Positions 36,917 to 45,029 of a DNA stretch of 64,000 nt are shown one piece after another. A model generated the notes under the pieces. The model saw nothing but the letters and a program-made list of their open reading frames with translations. It ran no database searches and was not told where the DNA came from. Origin of the DNA: Devosia sp. A16. Its GTDB lineage: Bacteria; Pseudomonadota; Alphaproteobacteria; Rhizobiales; Devosiaceae. The stretch's first letter is position 1, and the number at the start of each line of letters is the position of its first letter. Location: assembly GCF_001402915.1 (NCBI RefSeq), contig NZ_CP012945.1, forward strand, positions 558,001-622,000, in the 5' to 3' direction. Made by a program: the position numbers and the translations under genes.

Positions 36917-38830
36917 ATGAGGCTCGGCTGGTATATCAACCGACTGCGCAGCATGGAGCCGGCCGAGGTGCTGCACCGCCTCGGCGAGGCGGCGCGCAAA
37001 CGCGCCTCGAAAGGCCGGCACGAAGGTTGGGCCCGCTACCCCGCCGCCGACAGGCTCCCTACCCTCCCCGGCCTCGCCGAACGGCTGACGGAAGCGGATC
37101 CGGCAACCCGCGCCGCCATCGCCGCTGCCGCTGCCGAGACCCTCGCCGGCCGCTTCAGCGCCCTTGGCCGCCACTGGCCGCAGCGCGATCCGGCCGACCT
37201 CTTTCCCCTCACGCTGTGGCGCTTCGATCCGGTGACCTCGGGCGCCTGGCCGGGCCCCGAGGCCTATGCGCCCGACATCGACTTCCGCCACGACGGCCAC
37301 CGCGGCGACGTGAAATATGTGTGGGAGATCAACCGGCTGCAGTTCCTCGTTGCCTTGGCGGCCGAAGTGCTGCTGGCCGAGAATGCCGAGGCGCTGGCCG
37401 CCATCGAGGCCGCCATCGCCAGCTGGCATGCCGCCAATCCGCCGTTTCGCGGCGTCGGCTGGGCCTCGGGCATCGAGGTGGCGCTGCGCGCCATCAGCCT
37501 GATCGTCACCGCGAGCCTCGTCGGGGACCGGCTGAGCCCGGCGGCGCGGCGGCAGCTCGGCGAGATCGTCGCCGCCAGCCGGTTCTGGCTGGCGCGTTTT
37601 CCCTCGCGCTTTTCCTCGGCCAACAACCACCTCGTCGCCGAACTCGCCGGCGAGTACCTGATCGGGCTCGCCCTCGGCGTCGAGCCGCAGGCCGTCCGCG
37701 CCGCGCTCATCGCCGAGATCGATCGGCAGATTCTCCCCGATGGCAGCGGCGCCGAGCAGACCCCGACCTACGCCGCCTTCACCGTCGAGCTGGCCTTGCT
37801 CTGCGCCCTGGCGGCGCGCGGCGCCGGCCGACCGTTCCCCAACACTTTCGACAAGCGGATCAGCGCCTTCGCCGACTTTGTTGATTCACTCGGCGACCCT
37901 ACCCCGGCGCTAGGCGACGACGACGAGGGCCGGGTGCTGGCGCTTGGCGACGATGCCTCGGGCTATGCCCGCTCCGTCGCCGCGGCCATTGCCGGCTTCG
38001 TCGGCCGCCCCGGCATCGCCACCACGCCGGGCGACCTGCGCGCCGCGCTCTTCGGCCGCCCGCCTGCCGCCGCGGTGCCGCCCGAGGGCCTCACCACCTT
38101 TTCCGACGGTGGCCTCACGGTATGGCGCGGCCCGCTGGCCGGGCGTGCCGCCACGCTCACTTTCGACCACGGCCCGCTCGGCTATCTGTCGATCGCCGCG
38201 CATGGCCATGCCGATGCGCTTTCGGTGACGCTGTCGCTCGATGGCCGACCGGTGCTGGTCGACCCCGGCACCTGGCTCTACGGCTCGGGCGGCAAATGGC
38301 GCGACTGGTTCCGCGGCACCGCCGCCCACAACACGCTGAGCCTTTACGGCCACAACCAGAGCCGCATTGCCGGCGCCTTCAACTGGTCCGACAAGGCAGT
38401 GGCGCGCTGGCTCGGTCCACTGCACGCCAGCCATGACGGCTACCGGAAACTGTTCGAGGTGACGCATGAGCGTCGCATCGCGCTCGACGCCGACGGCTTC
38501 GACATCATCGACCGGCTGCTCGGCGGCACCGAAGAGGCCGAGCTCAGCTTCCAGCTCGCCCCCGATCTCGAGGCGCGCGCCCAGGGCGAGTCCGTCATGG
38601 TCGCCCGCGCCGGCGCGCCGCTGCTGACGCTGCGCTTCCCCTCCCCCGCCATCGCCATCGCCCGCGGCGGCGACACCCCGGGCCCCGGCGGCTGGGTCGC
38701 GCCGCGCTTCGGCGAAAAACGCCCGGCCGACCGTATCGTCTGGCGCGGCAATGTCGGCCCCGACGGGGTCGTCACCAATGTTCGCGTCGCAACGCCGGCA
38801 GCGCTTGACACCCACCCCCGCCAAACCTAA
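36917..38830 (+). CDS. Heparinase II/III family polysaccharide lyase
   Basis: This 637-residue protein has an N-terminal alpha/alpha-toroid (about 20-330, WASGIEVALRAISLIVTA) and a C-terminal heparinase beta-sandwich (GHGHADALSVTLSLDGRPVLVDPGTWLYG). It starts at an ATG rather than the longer upstream frame. No clear signal peptide is seen, though relatives in EPS clusters act in the periplasm on uronate-containing polymers. It fits a ManNAcA polymer. The tRNA promoter overlaps its stop. Confidence 0.88.
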   Translation: MRLGWYINRLRSMEPAEVLHRLGEAARKRASKGRHEGWARYPAADRLPTLPGLAERLTEADPATRAAIAAAAAETLAGRFSALGRHWPQRDPADLFPLTLWRFDPVTSGAWPGPEAYAPDIDFRHDGHRGDVKYVWEINRLQFLVALAAEVLLAENAEALAAIEAAIASWHAANPPFRGVGWASGIEVALRAISLIVTASLVGDRLSPAARRQLGEIVAASRFWLARFPSRFSSANNHLVAELAGEYLIGLALGVEPQAVRAALIAEIDRQILPDGSGAEQTPTYAAFTVELALLCALAARGAGRPFPNTFDKRISAFADFVDSLGDPTPALGDDDEGRVLALGDDASGYARSVAAAIAGFVGRPGIATTPGDLRAALFGRPPAAAVPPEGLTTFSDGGLTVWRGPLAGRAATLTFDHGPLGYLSIAAHGHADALSVTLSLDGRPVLVDPGTWLYGSGGKWRDWFRGTAAHNTLSLYGHNQSRIAGAFNWSDKAVARWLGPLHASHDGYRKLFEVTHERRIALDADGFDIIDRLLGGTEEAELSFQLAPDLEARAQGESVMVARAGAPLLTLRFPSPAIAIARGGDTPGPGGWVAPRFGEKRPADRIVWRGNVGPDGVVTNVRVATPAALDTHPRQT

Positions 38831-38833
38831 GAA
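38805..38833 (+). promoter_or_regulatory. Promoter of the tRNA-Met gene
   Basis: TTGACA (38805-38810), a spacer of exactly 17 bases, then TAAGAA (38828-38833) gives a near-consensus sigma70 promoter 50 bases before the tRNA. The -10 includes the stop codon of the lyase gene. Confidence 0.7.
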
Positions 38834-38882
38834 GGCGCCGCGCATAGCGCCCCGCCGGCGGTTCGAACCGCCCGCGCTTCGG

Positions 38883-38959
38883 GGCGGAGTAGCTCAGTTG
38901 GTTAGAGCAGCGGAATCATAATCCGTGTGTCGGGGGTTCAAATCCCTCCTCCGCTACCA
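38883..38959 (+). tRNA. tRNA-Met (CAT), elongator
   Basis: This is a 77-base cloverleaf: acceptor GGCGGAG paired with CTCCGCT (one G-T), D-arm GCTCAGTTGGTTAGAGC, anticodon stem GCGGA/TCCGT with loop ATCATAA (anticodon CAT), T-arm GGGGG/CCCTC, and encoded CCA. The sequence matches alphaproteobacterial elongator tRNA-Met rather than tRNA-Ile2. Its 3' end is the left att of the island. Confidence 0.93.
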
Positions 38960-38965
38960 AAATTC
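38949..38965 (+). repeat. Left attachment-like direct repeat (attL)
   Basis: This is the tRNA-Met 3' end plus six bases. It matches 49409-49425 at 16 of 17 positions, and the first 12 bases are identical. Confidence 0.7.
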
Positions 38966-39000
38966 GACCTGCTGAACCGTCGTCAGGTACTGATCCGCCG

Positions 39001-39306
39001 ATCAGGGCGTGGTGGCTGCGCCGCTTCATCGAGTTCGGGCCGATCGTCTCTGGTGCCCTGTCCTGGTTCCTCAACCAGCCATCCGAGGTGCAGCAGACCA
39101 TCCTCGCCCTTCTTCAGGGGAACTGGGTCACTGTAACACTCGGCACCATCATCACCATCGGCGGCGATGTCGGGTCCGTCATCAGCACCTGTCGCAACCA
39201 GGTGATGATCGACGGCCAGCAGATCCCGCAGAAGGTGGCGGTCGAGGATATCACCCGCACTGCCATCCAGAAGCGCAGCCGGACCCTTGCTGAACTGCTC
39301 GCCTAG
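39001..39306 (+). pseudogene. N-terminally truncated phage-like membrane protein
   Basis: The open frame reaches back to the tRNA end without an ATG, with only a GTG at 39088. It encodes WWLRRFIEFGPIVSGALSWF, then a hydrophobic stretch (WVTVTLGTIITIGGDVGSVIS) and a charged tail. It looks like the C-terminal part of a phage holin or lysis-type protein whose beginning was lost at the island edge. Confidence 0.55.
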
Positions 39307-39323
39307 AAACTGGGACGGCGCCC

Positions 39324-39653
39324 GTGACCGTCGAGACCACCATCAACCTGCCGACAGTCATCACCCTCGGGCTGGCGATCATCGGGCTCATCGTCTGGCT
39401 CGCCCGTCTCGAGGGGAGGGTCAGCAGGGCGGCCGAAGACGTGAAGGGGCGGAACACCTCGTTCGGCGCCCTCCAAGCACTGGTCACGCTCCATAAGGAG
39501 CAGTTCCACGACTATCAGTTCCAGGTCGCGAGGGACTATGTCACCCAAGCCGGTGTCTCCGAACTGAAGCGGGACATCATCACCGAGCTAGGGCGCGTCG
39601 AGCAGCGAGTAGAGGCACAGATAGACCGGCTGATGGAGGCCCGCCCATCCTGA
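39324..39653 (+). CDS. Phage-spanin-like membrane coiled-coil protein
   Basis: A 109-residue protein has a GTG start. One N-terminal TM (about 8-27, PTVITLGLAIIGLIVWLA) is followed by a long charged coiled coil to residue ~105. This resembles i-spanin or holin-accessory proteins of tailed phages. It follows the truncated gene at 39001 by 17 bases, so the pair may be a decayed lysis cassette. Confidence 0.55.
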   Translation: MTVETTINLPTVITLGLAIIGLIVWLARLEGRVSRAAEDVKGRNTSFGALQALVTLHKEQFHDYQFQVARDYVTQAGVSELKRDIITELGRVEQRVEAQIDRLMEARPS

Positions 39654-39654
39654 C

Positions 39655-39695
39655 GCCCTTCATGTCGAGATCCGACATCTTGCGGGTCCAATCGC
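39655..39695 (+). repeat. Island repeat R1, partial copy
   Basis: CTTCATGTCGAGATCCGACATCTTGCGG resembles the sequences at 43968-44030 and 45440-45500. Each follows the end of a short coiled-coil gene. Confidence 0.55.
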
Positions 39696-39701
39696 TCGAA
39701 G

Positions 39702-39944
39702 TCAGTCCAAGTGTAAATCCTTGGCACCTAGAGCAGCTAGACACTGGAGAAAAAACGCCGCGCTGAATCCACCGCGACTGATTTTATTGGTGAGATTGCG
39801 TTCGGTTTCTCGAATTTGCATCTCGGCGAGCCTCTCCACCAGATCCGAGTAGCCAAGTCCCCTTCTCTTTAGCTCGGCCTTCAGCAGGTTCTTGGCGGTC
39901 GCCTCCCAACGGCTCGCTATTGGGTCGCCCTTCTTTGTCCCCAT
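39702..39944 (-). CDS. DUF6471 domain protein (phage-type HTH)
   Basis: This 80-residue protein reads MGTKKGDPIASRWEATAKNLLKAELKRRGLGYSDL, then ETERNLTNKISRGGFSAAFFLQCLAALGAKDL. It matches DUF6471, a small Xre-like domain common in phage-derived regions. GGGAG precedes the ATG. It is divergent from the beta-barrel gene at 40161, with an operator-like repeat between. Confidence 0.8.
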   Translation of the reverse strand: MGTKKGDPIASRWEATAKNLLKAELKRRGLGYSDLVERLAEMQIRETERNLTNKISRGGFSAAFFLQCLAALGAKDLHLD

Positions 39945-39992
39945 TTCACTCCCGTAGCAGTGCATCATCACAAACGATGACATTTGTACACA

Positions 39993-40022
39993 CTATCGAT
40001 GCAAGTATATCGTCTATCGATG
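39993..40022. promoter_or_regulatory. Operator-like direct repeat CTATCGATG
   Basis: CTATCGATG occurs at 39993-40001 and 40014-40022, exactly 21 bases apart (two helical turns), in an AT-rich divergent promoter region. It is a good candidate for repressor binding, possibly by the adjacent DUF6471 protein. Confidence 0.45.
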
Positions 40023-40160
40023 AGGCGTATATCCCGGGCAATCCATAGTGCATTTTGCCTATACCGGTCGCTTTTCCCTTCTTGTTGCAGAATAGTGACA
40101 GGAATCGAAATTGAACGCGTCTACTGTTCCGTTAGATTACGTAACAGGGGGTTTCGACAT

Positions 40161-40937
40161 ATGAAGCGATTACTGATTTGCCTCGCGATGGTTGCTGCAG
40201 TGAGTCCGACGTACGCGGCGGACCTGCTTGTGGCGGAAGGCCCCGCAGTTGAGGTCAGCGATGACCTGTTCGATTGGACCGGTTTGTACGTTGGCCTACA
40301 GGCAGGCTACGTAACGGGTCACGTCGAGACCGAGGATTATTTCTGCGTCAACAACCCGGAGGAGTGCTACGAGGCTCCCGGGGACCGCTACTTCGCCGAT
40401 CTCGACATCGCGGGCTTCAAGGGCGGAGCTCACATTGGCTACAACCATCAGTTTGGGTCACTGGTGGTCGGCGCGGAATCGCAGCTTAATCTGGGTGGCG
40501 GGAGCGGCGAGGGAGCCTTCACGTATTTCGACGAAAGCGAAGGGGAGGACTTCCCGAGCGACGATGAGTCAGCGACTTTCGACACATTGTGGGAAGGGTC
40601 TACTCGCCTCAAGGTTGGCTTCGCGCTCGATCGGCTGATGCCCTATGTCACCGCTGGCCTCGCCTATGGTCAGGCGGATATTACGGCCCACCGCGAGTTC
40701 CAAGAGGGACCATTCGACTTCGAATACTCTGACATCAACTTGATCGGCTATACGATCGGGCTGGGTGCTGCATACGCCGTAACGGATCAGGTTATTGTCC
40801 GGGGGGAGGCCAACTACACTGACTACGGCTCGACGACGGCTGCAGGCGTCGATCCCCTGACGCTGAATACGCACGACATCGAAGTAGTTGGCCCCAAGAA
40901 TATCAGCGTCGAGGCCGGTATCTCTTTCAAGTTTTAG
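40161..40937 (+). CDS. Outer-membrane beta-barrel protein
   Basis: This 258-residue protein has a signal peptide (residues 1-19, ending PTYAAD). A porin-like eight-stranded barrel of the rhizobial Omp25/RopB style follows, with the entry motif DWTGLYVGLQAGYVTG and a C-terminal phenylalanine (GISFKF). It sits in the outer membrane and is probably a structural or surface protein. It is cargo of the island. Confidence 0.88.
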   Translation: MKRLLICLAMVAAVSPTYAADLLVAEGPAVEVSDDLFDWTGLYVGLQAGYVTGHVETEDYFCVNNPEECYEAPGDRYFADLDIAGFKGGAHIGYNHQFGSLVVGAESQLNLGGGSGEGAFTYFDESEGEDFPSDDESATFDTLWEGSTRLKVGFALDRLMPYVTAGLAYGQADITAHREFQEGPFDFEYSDINLIGYTIGLGAAYAVTDQVIVRGEANYTDYGSTTAAGVDPLTLNTHDIEVVGPKNISVEAGISFKF

Positions 40938-40998
40938 TCGCGCCCCCCTCCAGCCAGACCCGCTCTGCGGTATGCAGTGTCGTCTCGCGCCAAACACG

Positions 40999-41030
40999 GG
41001 CCCCGGCTCCGAAAGGACCGGGGCCTTATT
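40999..41030 (+). terminator. Intrinsic terminator, island hairpin copy 1
   Basis: GGCCCCGG and CCGGGGCC flank CTCCGAAAGGA, followed by TTATTGCTTT. It ends the beta-barrel transcript. The same hairpin recurs at 43126, 44031 and 45499. Confidence 0.7.
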
Positions 41031-41039
41031 GCTTTCAGC

Positions 41040-41135
41040 GCTTCCGCAATTCCTGATGCCGGCTACCAAGGCATGGTGCGCGAACATATCAACCAGGCGA
41101 CTAGCAGGCTGAAGCGGCGCGGTCTCGTCACCTAA
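41040..41135 (+). pseudogene. C-terminal fragment of a small island protein
   Basis: The frame ends ...SRLKRRGLVT-stop, very like the C terminus of the genes at 43187 and 44092 (LQRRGLVA, LQRRGLIK). It follows a hairpin copy, as those genes do. The N-terminal half is missing. Confidence 0.4.
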
Positions 41136-41243
41136 TGCGCGTACTGCTCCTAAGAGGACCGGGCCCTTTCGTTCGTGGTCGGAACGGAACGCTATCAGGA
41201 TACCTAGCTTCTCCCAACTTCAACCACATAAGGGCGCTCGAGT

Positions 41244-41494
41244 GATGCCGCGGTTCTACTTTGACCTTTGAGAACGACGAGCTGTACGTCGATCACGAGG
41301 GGGCGGCTATGCAGGGGATGCTGGAGGCGCGGCGAGAGGCGGGACGCGTCTTAGCCGGCATAGCCCACGACAATTTTCTACCGGACGGGCTACGGCCGCC
41401 CGTTCTCCGGATCGTGGTCCGATCCCAAGACGGGGAACATCTTTGGGAAACGGTGCTGCGTTGGGAGGAACGTCAGCTATCGCGTCCAGACTAG
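41244..41494 (+). pseudogene. DUF6894 paralogue with frameshift
   Basis: It begins ATGCCGCGGTTCTACTTTGACC like the intact gene at 45604, but two bases (AT of TTATGAG) are missing, so the frame stops at once. The rest continues in another frame as ENDELYVDHEGAAM to 41494. A TTG restart (41261) would give 77 residues lacking the conserved N terminus. Confidence 0.8.
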
Positions 41495-41507
41495 CGCAGC
41501 CGTCGGC

Positions 41508-41717
41508 TCACTCGACAGTCGGTCCCTTGACCAGCCAGACCCGTCCATGCCGCTCGAAGGGCTCGTCTTCCTCCTCGAGCCCGAGCCAGCCCAGCCAATA
41601 GCGGTATTCCTTCCGCTGCTCGGCCGGGTCGTCGCTGGCGAAAGTCCAGCGCTGAACGCCGGGTTCCGGAGATTCCACCTTCGGCATGCCGGGCTTGGAT
41701 CGGTCATGGGCGATCAA
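41508..41717 (-). pseudogene. Paralogue of the small protein at 45863, start shifted
   Basis: The C-terminal 60 residues (VESPEPGVQRWTFASDDPAEQRKEYRYWLG) match 45863-46066. The aligned ATG is out of frame because four bases are lost between it and the shared AAGCCCGGC. A TTG could still start a 69-residue protein. It overlaps 41714-41983 by four bases. Confidence 0.6.
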
Positions 41718-41983
41718 TCCAACTGGACCAGGAGCGGACCCAGCACCAAGAGCAGCCCCAGCGCAGCCAGCGCTGCAGCGCCTTTGAGCCAGCGTCGCTC
41801 AACCTTGTTGCTCGGGTCGCGCACCTCGACAGCAAACCTTACCCAAAAGCTATCCCCATCCTGTTCCGGCACCAGAACCACGTAGGGGCCGGCCTTCAAA
41901 TGCCAGCCGACTAACGCTTCAGCGCAACAAAAGAGGGCCCCAACCAAGAACCCAAAGCCGGCAAAGAGCGCTATCCACGTCAC
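41714..41983 (-). CDS. Small two-span membrane protein
   Basis: An 89-residue GTG-start protein has TM helices at about 2-25 and 68-86, joined by a loop with YVVLVPEQDGDSFWVRFAVEVRDPS. Its end overlaps the gene at 41508. No family recognised. Confidence 0.55.
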   Translation of the reverse strand: MTWIALFAGFGFLVGALFCCAEALVGWHLKAGPYVVLVPEQDGDSFWVRFAVEVRDPSNKVERRWLKGAAALAALGLLLVLGPLLVQLD

Positions 41984-42216
41984 AGCTGTGTCCTTAAATG
42001 CGACTCCCGAACGTATGTAGGATTTGTCGGTTCCTTAGGCGATTCGAATCGCCGGTATGCTGCGTCGCTATGGGAGAAGCCGACATCATCCTGTCCTGCT
42101 GGCGGAGCCTCGTAGGCGAACGGGAAGTCGAACGTTGGCCCGGTGGACTGCGCGCCACTTGGCGCACGCTCAGCAAGGGTAGGCAAGACTCAGATCTGCC
42201 TCGCCACCAAAAGCAA

Positions 42217-42242
42217 AGGGGGGGCCGGAACCGGCCCCCCCC
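42217..42242. terminator. Strong GC hairpin terminator
   Basis: GGGGGGGCCGGAACCGGCCCCCCC forms a perfect 11-pair stem just after the 42269 gene stop. On the minus strand it is followed by CTTTGCTTTTGG. It may serve both directions. Confidence 0.75.
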
Positions 42243-42268
42243 TATCGTTGAAGCTCTATGGGCAGACG

Positions 42269-42949
42269 TCAGAACGACCAGTTCAGACCGGCACGAACCA
42301 CATGCGCGCTCGAGGTAAAGTCTATCGGCGTATCAGAGTCATCGAGCACGGTCTCAGTCGGCAGCCCGATGTAGAGGTATTCCGCCTTTACCGACATATT
42401 GTCCGAGAGAGCGTATTCGGCACCGACGCCAGCGGTCAGGCCAACCTGAATGCCGTCAAACGATGCAAAGTCATCCACATAGCCATAATAGTAGCTGGTG
42501 TCGACGAACGCGGCACCCGCCGTTGCGTAGATCAGAGCCTGGTCGACGGCGAGGCCGGCGCGGGCGCGCAAGGTGCCATACCAATTCCAATCCACGTTGT
42601 TTTCGATGTCGCCACCATCCCAACTAGAAGATGTGCTGAGACCCGACCAGTTGATGTCCGCCTCGACGCCGACAACTCCAGCACCGAACTGAGCGTTCGC
42701 GCCGATCGTCGCGCCGACGGAGGCGCCAAAGCCACTCGCGGAAAAGTCACCGTAGTCCCAGATGTTGCCTTCGTATTCCGTTGTCGTATGCGAAAGCAGG
42801 CCAACGCCGGCGTTGAGACCGATATAGAAGCCACTCCAATCATAAGACGCCGAATCAGTGACGACTACCGGCTCCATGAAGTCCGCCGCCACCGCAGGTG
42901 CAGCGACGCAGATCGTCAGCGCCGACACCAAAATTGCTAGTTTGTTCAT
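42269..42949 (-). CDS. Outer-membrane beta-barrel protein
   Basis: This 226-residue protein has a signal peptide (1-21, ending APAVAAD). The barrel motif YDWSGFYIGLNAGVGLL follows, and the C-terminal strand ends HVVRAGLNWSF. AGGAG precedes the ATG at 42949. It is of the same class as the 40161 protein but not a recent duplicate. Confidence 0.88.
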   Translation of the reverse strand: MNKLAILVSALTICVAAPAVAADFMEPVVVTDSASYDWSGFYIGLNAGVGLLSHTTTEYEGNIWDYGDFSASGFGASVGATIGANAQFGAGVVGVEADINWSGLSTSSSWDGGDIENNVDWNWYGTLRARAGLAVDQALIYATAGAAFVDTSYYYGYVDDFASFDGIQVGLTAGVGAEYALSDNMSVKAEYLYIGLPTETVLDDSDTPIDFTSSAHVVRAGLNWSF

Positions 42950-43125
42950 TGCCTCAACTCCTGAAGGTCTATGACGGTCTTCTATCCAGCGCGTCCGAAT
43001 GCAACAAATCACGAATTGCCAACGGGATAGTCTGCGCAGCGTCTGTGGCGTTTGAGCCACATCTCTTACAACGGTGCCCGGTTTAGCTGTGAGCGCCCTC
43101 AAGGTCCAAAGGCTCTGCAAGGTAC

Positions 43126-43158
43126 GGCCCCCGGGTCCGAAAGGACCGGGGCTTTTTG
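43126..43158 (+). terminator. Intrinsic terminator, island hairpin copy 2
   Basis: GGCCCCCGGGTCCGAAAGGACCGGGGC plus TTTTTGCTTTT. It lies directly before the small gene at 43187. Confidence 0.7.
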
Positions 43159-43186
43159 CTTTTCGGGAATCTGCTACGCCAGCGGC

Positions 43187-43384
43187 ATGCAGGACTATGA
43201 CCTTCCCCAGCACGTCATCGACGAACTGATCCGGCTGAGCAAAGAGGTCGGCTCGCCGATGGAGGATCGGCCCGAGTTTCAGGTGCTGTGGGACGAACGG
43301 CTGATCATGGGCGGCGACAAGAAGCGCGTGCACATCACGCAGCGCGGCAACAGCTGGCTGCAGCGGCGCGGGCTGGTCGCCTGA
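43187..43384 (+). CDS. Small island protein, paralogue of 44092
   Basis: A 65-residue charged protein (MQDYDLPQHVIDELIRLSKEVG through KKRVHIT) is about 88% identical to the one at 44092. There is no clear Shine-Dalgarno, and both copies follow a terminator hairpin by 28-36 bases. No family recognised. The C terminus looks like a helix-turn-helix end (LQRRGLVA). Confidence 0.65.
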   Translation: MQDYDLPQHVIDELIRLSKEVGSPMEDRPEFQVLWDERLIMGGDKKRVHITQRGNSWLQRRGLVA

Positions 43385-43669
43385 CGAGGTGGGCGCCGAG
43401 TTCGTTGAACATAGCGCCCTCCCGTTCCTGGCGTTGTGGACGCGCCGTCAGGAGCGGCTGCCGTAGTCAGAACGACGGTCGGTGCCAAATACTAGCAAAT
43501 CGCGGCAGATAGGAGTACTGTCCCGGTCGGATCGGCTCTGCAGAAGGGGCTGAGCTGGATCCTCAGGCGGCTTCGGCAGCGGTCTCTAGTGGACGCGAGA
43601 CCGCCTCCAGTAACGAGTGTGCGAGGCTCCGCTTGGTGGCCCTGGCGTCGAGCCTCGCCGCACTCGCCC

Positions 43670-43954
43670 GTGACGATACGCACCTTGGTCAGCCACATCC
43701 AGGCCCACCTCAGCAACTACCTGGCCTCGCAGACTGCCGCCATGGAGGTTTTTGGCAGGCGGGTTTCAGCCGTAGAGGATGCCAGCGGCGCGGTGGCGAC
43801 GCGGGTCACTACCATCGAAACCCGGATCAGCCTCGGGCAACAGCAGCAGGACGATTTCCAGCGGCGCACCGACGGCACGCTGGACGAGCTGCGGAAACAG
43901 AACCTCGCCATCCTGCAGGCGATTGCCCGGCTGGAGGCCCAGGGCGGCAGGTAG
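43670..43954 (+). CDS. Coiled-coil protein, possibly truncated
   Basis: A ~94-residue helical protein (from GTG 43670 or ATG 43742) with heptads around VSAVEDASGAVATRVTTIETR ends ARLEAQGGR. It lacks the TM seen in the 39324 protein but has the same position before repeat R1. The start is uncertain and it may be decayed. Confidence 0.45.
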   Translation: MTIRTLVSHIQAHLSNYLASQTAAMEVFGRRVSAVEDASGAVATRVTTIETRISLGQQQQDDFQRRTDGTLDELRKQNLAILQAIARLEAQGGR

Positions 43955-43967
43955 CCATCACATTCTG

Positions 43968-44030
43968 GCGCTTCCTGTCACTCTCTGTCGAAATCTGACA
44001 CCTTGCGGCCCAGACGCTCCGCAAGGCACT
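43968..44030 (+). repeat. Island repeat R1, copy 2
   Basis: CGCTTCCTGTCACTCTCTGTCGAAATCTGACACCTTGCGGCCCAG is about 80% identical to 45440-45500 and partly to 39655-39695, and it runs into a terminator hairpin. Confidence 0.65.
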
Positions 44031-44061
44031 GGCCCCGGCTCCGAAGAGGACCGGGGCTTTT
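44031..44061 (+). terminator. Intrinsic terminator, island hairpin copy 3
   Basis: GGCCCCGG-CTCCGAAGAGGA-CCGGGGC followed by TTTTTGCG. It precedes the small gene at 44092. Confidence 0.7.
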
Positions 44062-44091
44062 TGCGTTTCAGGAATCTGCTACGCCACCGGC

Positions 44092-44289
44092 ATGCAGGAC
44101 TACGACCTTCCCCAGATCGCGATCGACGAGCTGATCCGCTTGAGCAAGGAGGTCGGCAGTCCGATGGAGGATAGACCGGAGTTCCAGATCCTCTGGGACG
44201 AGCGGCTTGTGATGGGCGGCGACAAGAAGCGGGTCCACATCACGCGGCGCGGCAAGAGCTGGCTACAGCGACGCGGGTTGATCAAGTAG
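44092..44289 (+). CDS. Small island protein, paralogue of 43187
   Basis: A 65-residue protein (MQDYDLPQIAIDELIRLSKEVG...RGLIK) differs from 43187 at eight positions. Both frames are intact, which suggests selection or a recent duplication. Function unknown. Confidence 0.65.
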   Translation: MQDYDLPQIAIDELIRLSKEVGSPMEDRPEFQILWDERLVMGGDKKRVHITRRGKSWLQRRGLIK

Positions 44290-44326
44290 GCGCGTGCCTT
44301 CTCTCACGCCGATAGAAAGCTCGCCT

Positions 44327-44545
44327 TCACTGGCGTGAGGATAGAGAATCGAAAACCAGAGCCTCGTGGCCGTCCGACCAAATATATACCGTGGCGCGGC
44401 CGCCGTTCATGGTGTGGTACTTCTTGGCAGCCTCGATCCCCTCGGCAACCGCCGCCGCCTGGGTGTCACAAAAGCGCAATTCTGGACCGCTTTGGGTAAC
44501 CACCCAGTGTCCATTGTACCGCAGCACTTCGATCCGAATGTCCAT
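44327..44545 (-). CDS. Hypothetical protein, DUF2188-like
   Basis: A 72-residue protein has the layout of DUF2188-type small domains: HWVVTQSGPELRFCDTQAAAVAEGIEAAKKYH followed by ATVYIWSDGHEALVF. No function is known. It lies between the 44092 gene and the Crp/Fnr fragment. Confidence 0.5.
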   Translation of the reverse strand: MDIRIEVLRYNGHWVVTQSGPELRFCDTQAAAVAEGIEAAKKYHTMNGGRATVYIWSDGHEALVFDSLSSRQ

Positions 44546-44603
44546 GCCCGCACGATAGGAACATCACGGCCGGTGCCCTTGAGGTAGATCAATTCAGGAC
44601 ACG

Positions 44604-44762
44604 ATGGCCTCGGTACTGGGCCTGTCCAGTGTGCATGTGAACCGAACCCTGCAGGAGTTACGCCAGCTGGTCGACCACTCCAACTTCGAACCGAGGATTT
44701 ACTACTTCGACAGCCTGGCCTTAATGGGTCACTTCAATGACGCCTACCTCACTCCGGTTTGA
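44604..44762 (+). pseudogene. C-terminal fragment of a Crp/Fnr regulator
   Basis: It encodes VLGLSSVHVNRTLQELR, the recognition helix of a Crp-type HTH, then a diverged end to TGA. The effector domain and dimer helix are absent. It closely resembles the HTH of the disrupted gene at 14526, so it is a relic, perhaps captured by the island. Confidence 0.7.
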
Positions 44763-45029
44763 GGTCCGTCCTTCAGTAGCCGCGGAAGCCCCAGGGGGCG
44801 CTGAGGCCGCAATAGGCGGCGACTGGGGCGAGGCGCCGCCGACAGGTCAAGCGGTGTGGACGCGAGACGAGTCGCCTGACTGATAGCCCAGCGAACCTGT
44901 GATGCAGCTGACATCGACGGACCATCCTCCGATCAACTGGAACCGCAGCGCTGGAGCTGACCACTCCTCGGGATCAATTGGTCCCGGCAAGCGTTTACTA
45001 GCCGCAGGGAACTAACGCGGAAGACTGTC

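Noticed and set aside
41980-42186. 68-residue minus frame coupled to the membrane protein at 41714
   Set aside because: It has a TTG start, no ribosome site, no motif and a competing frame, so it was not listed.
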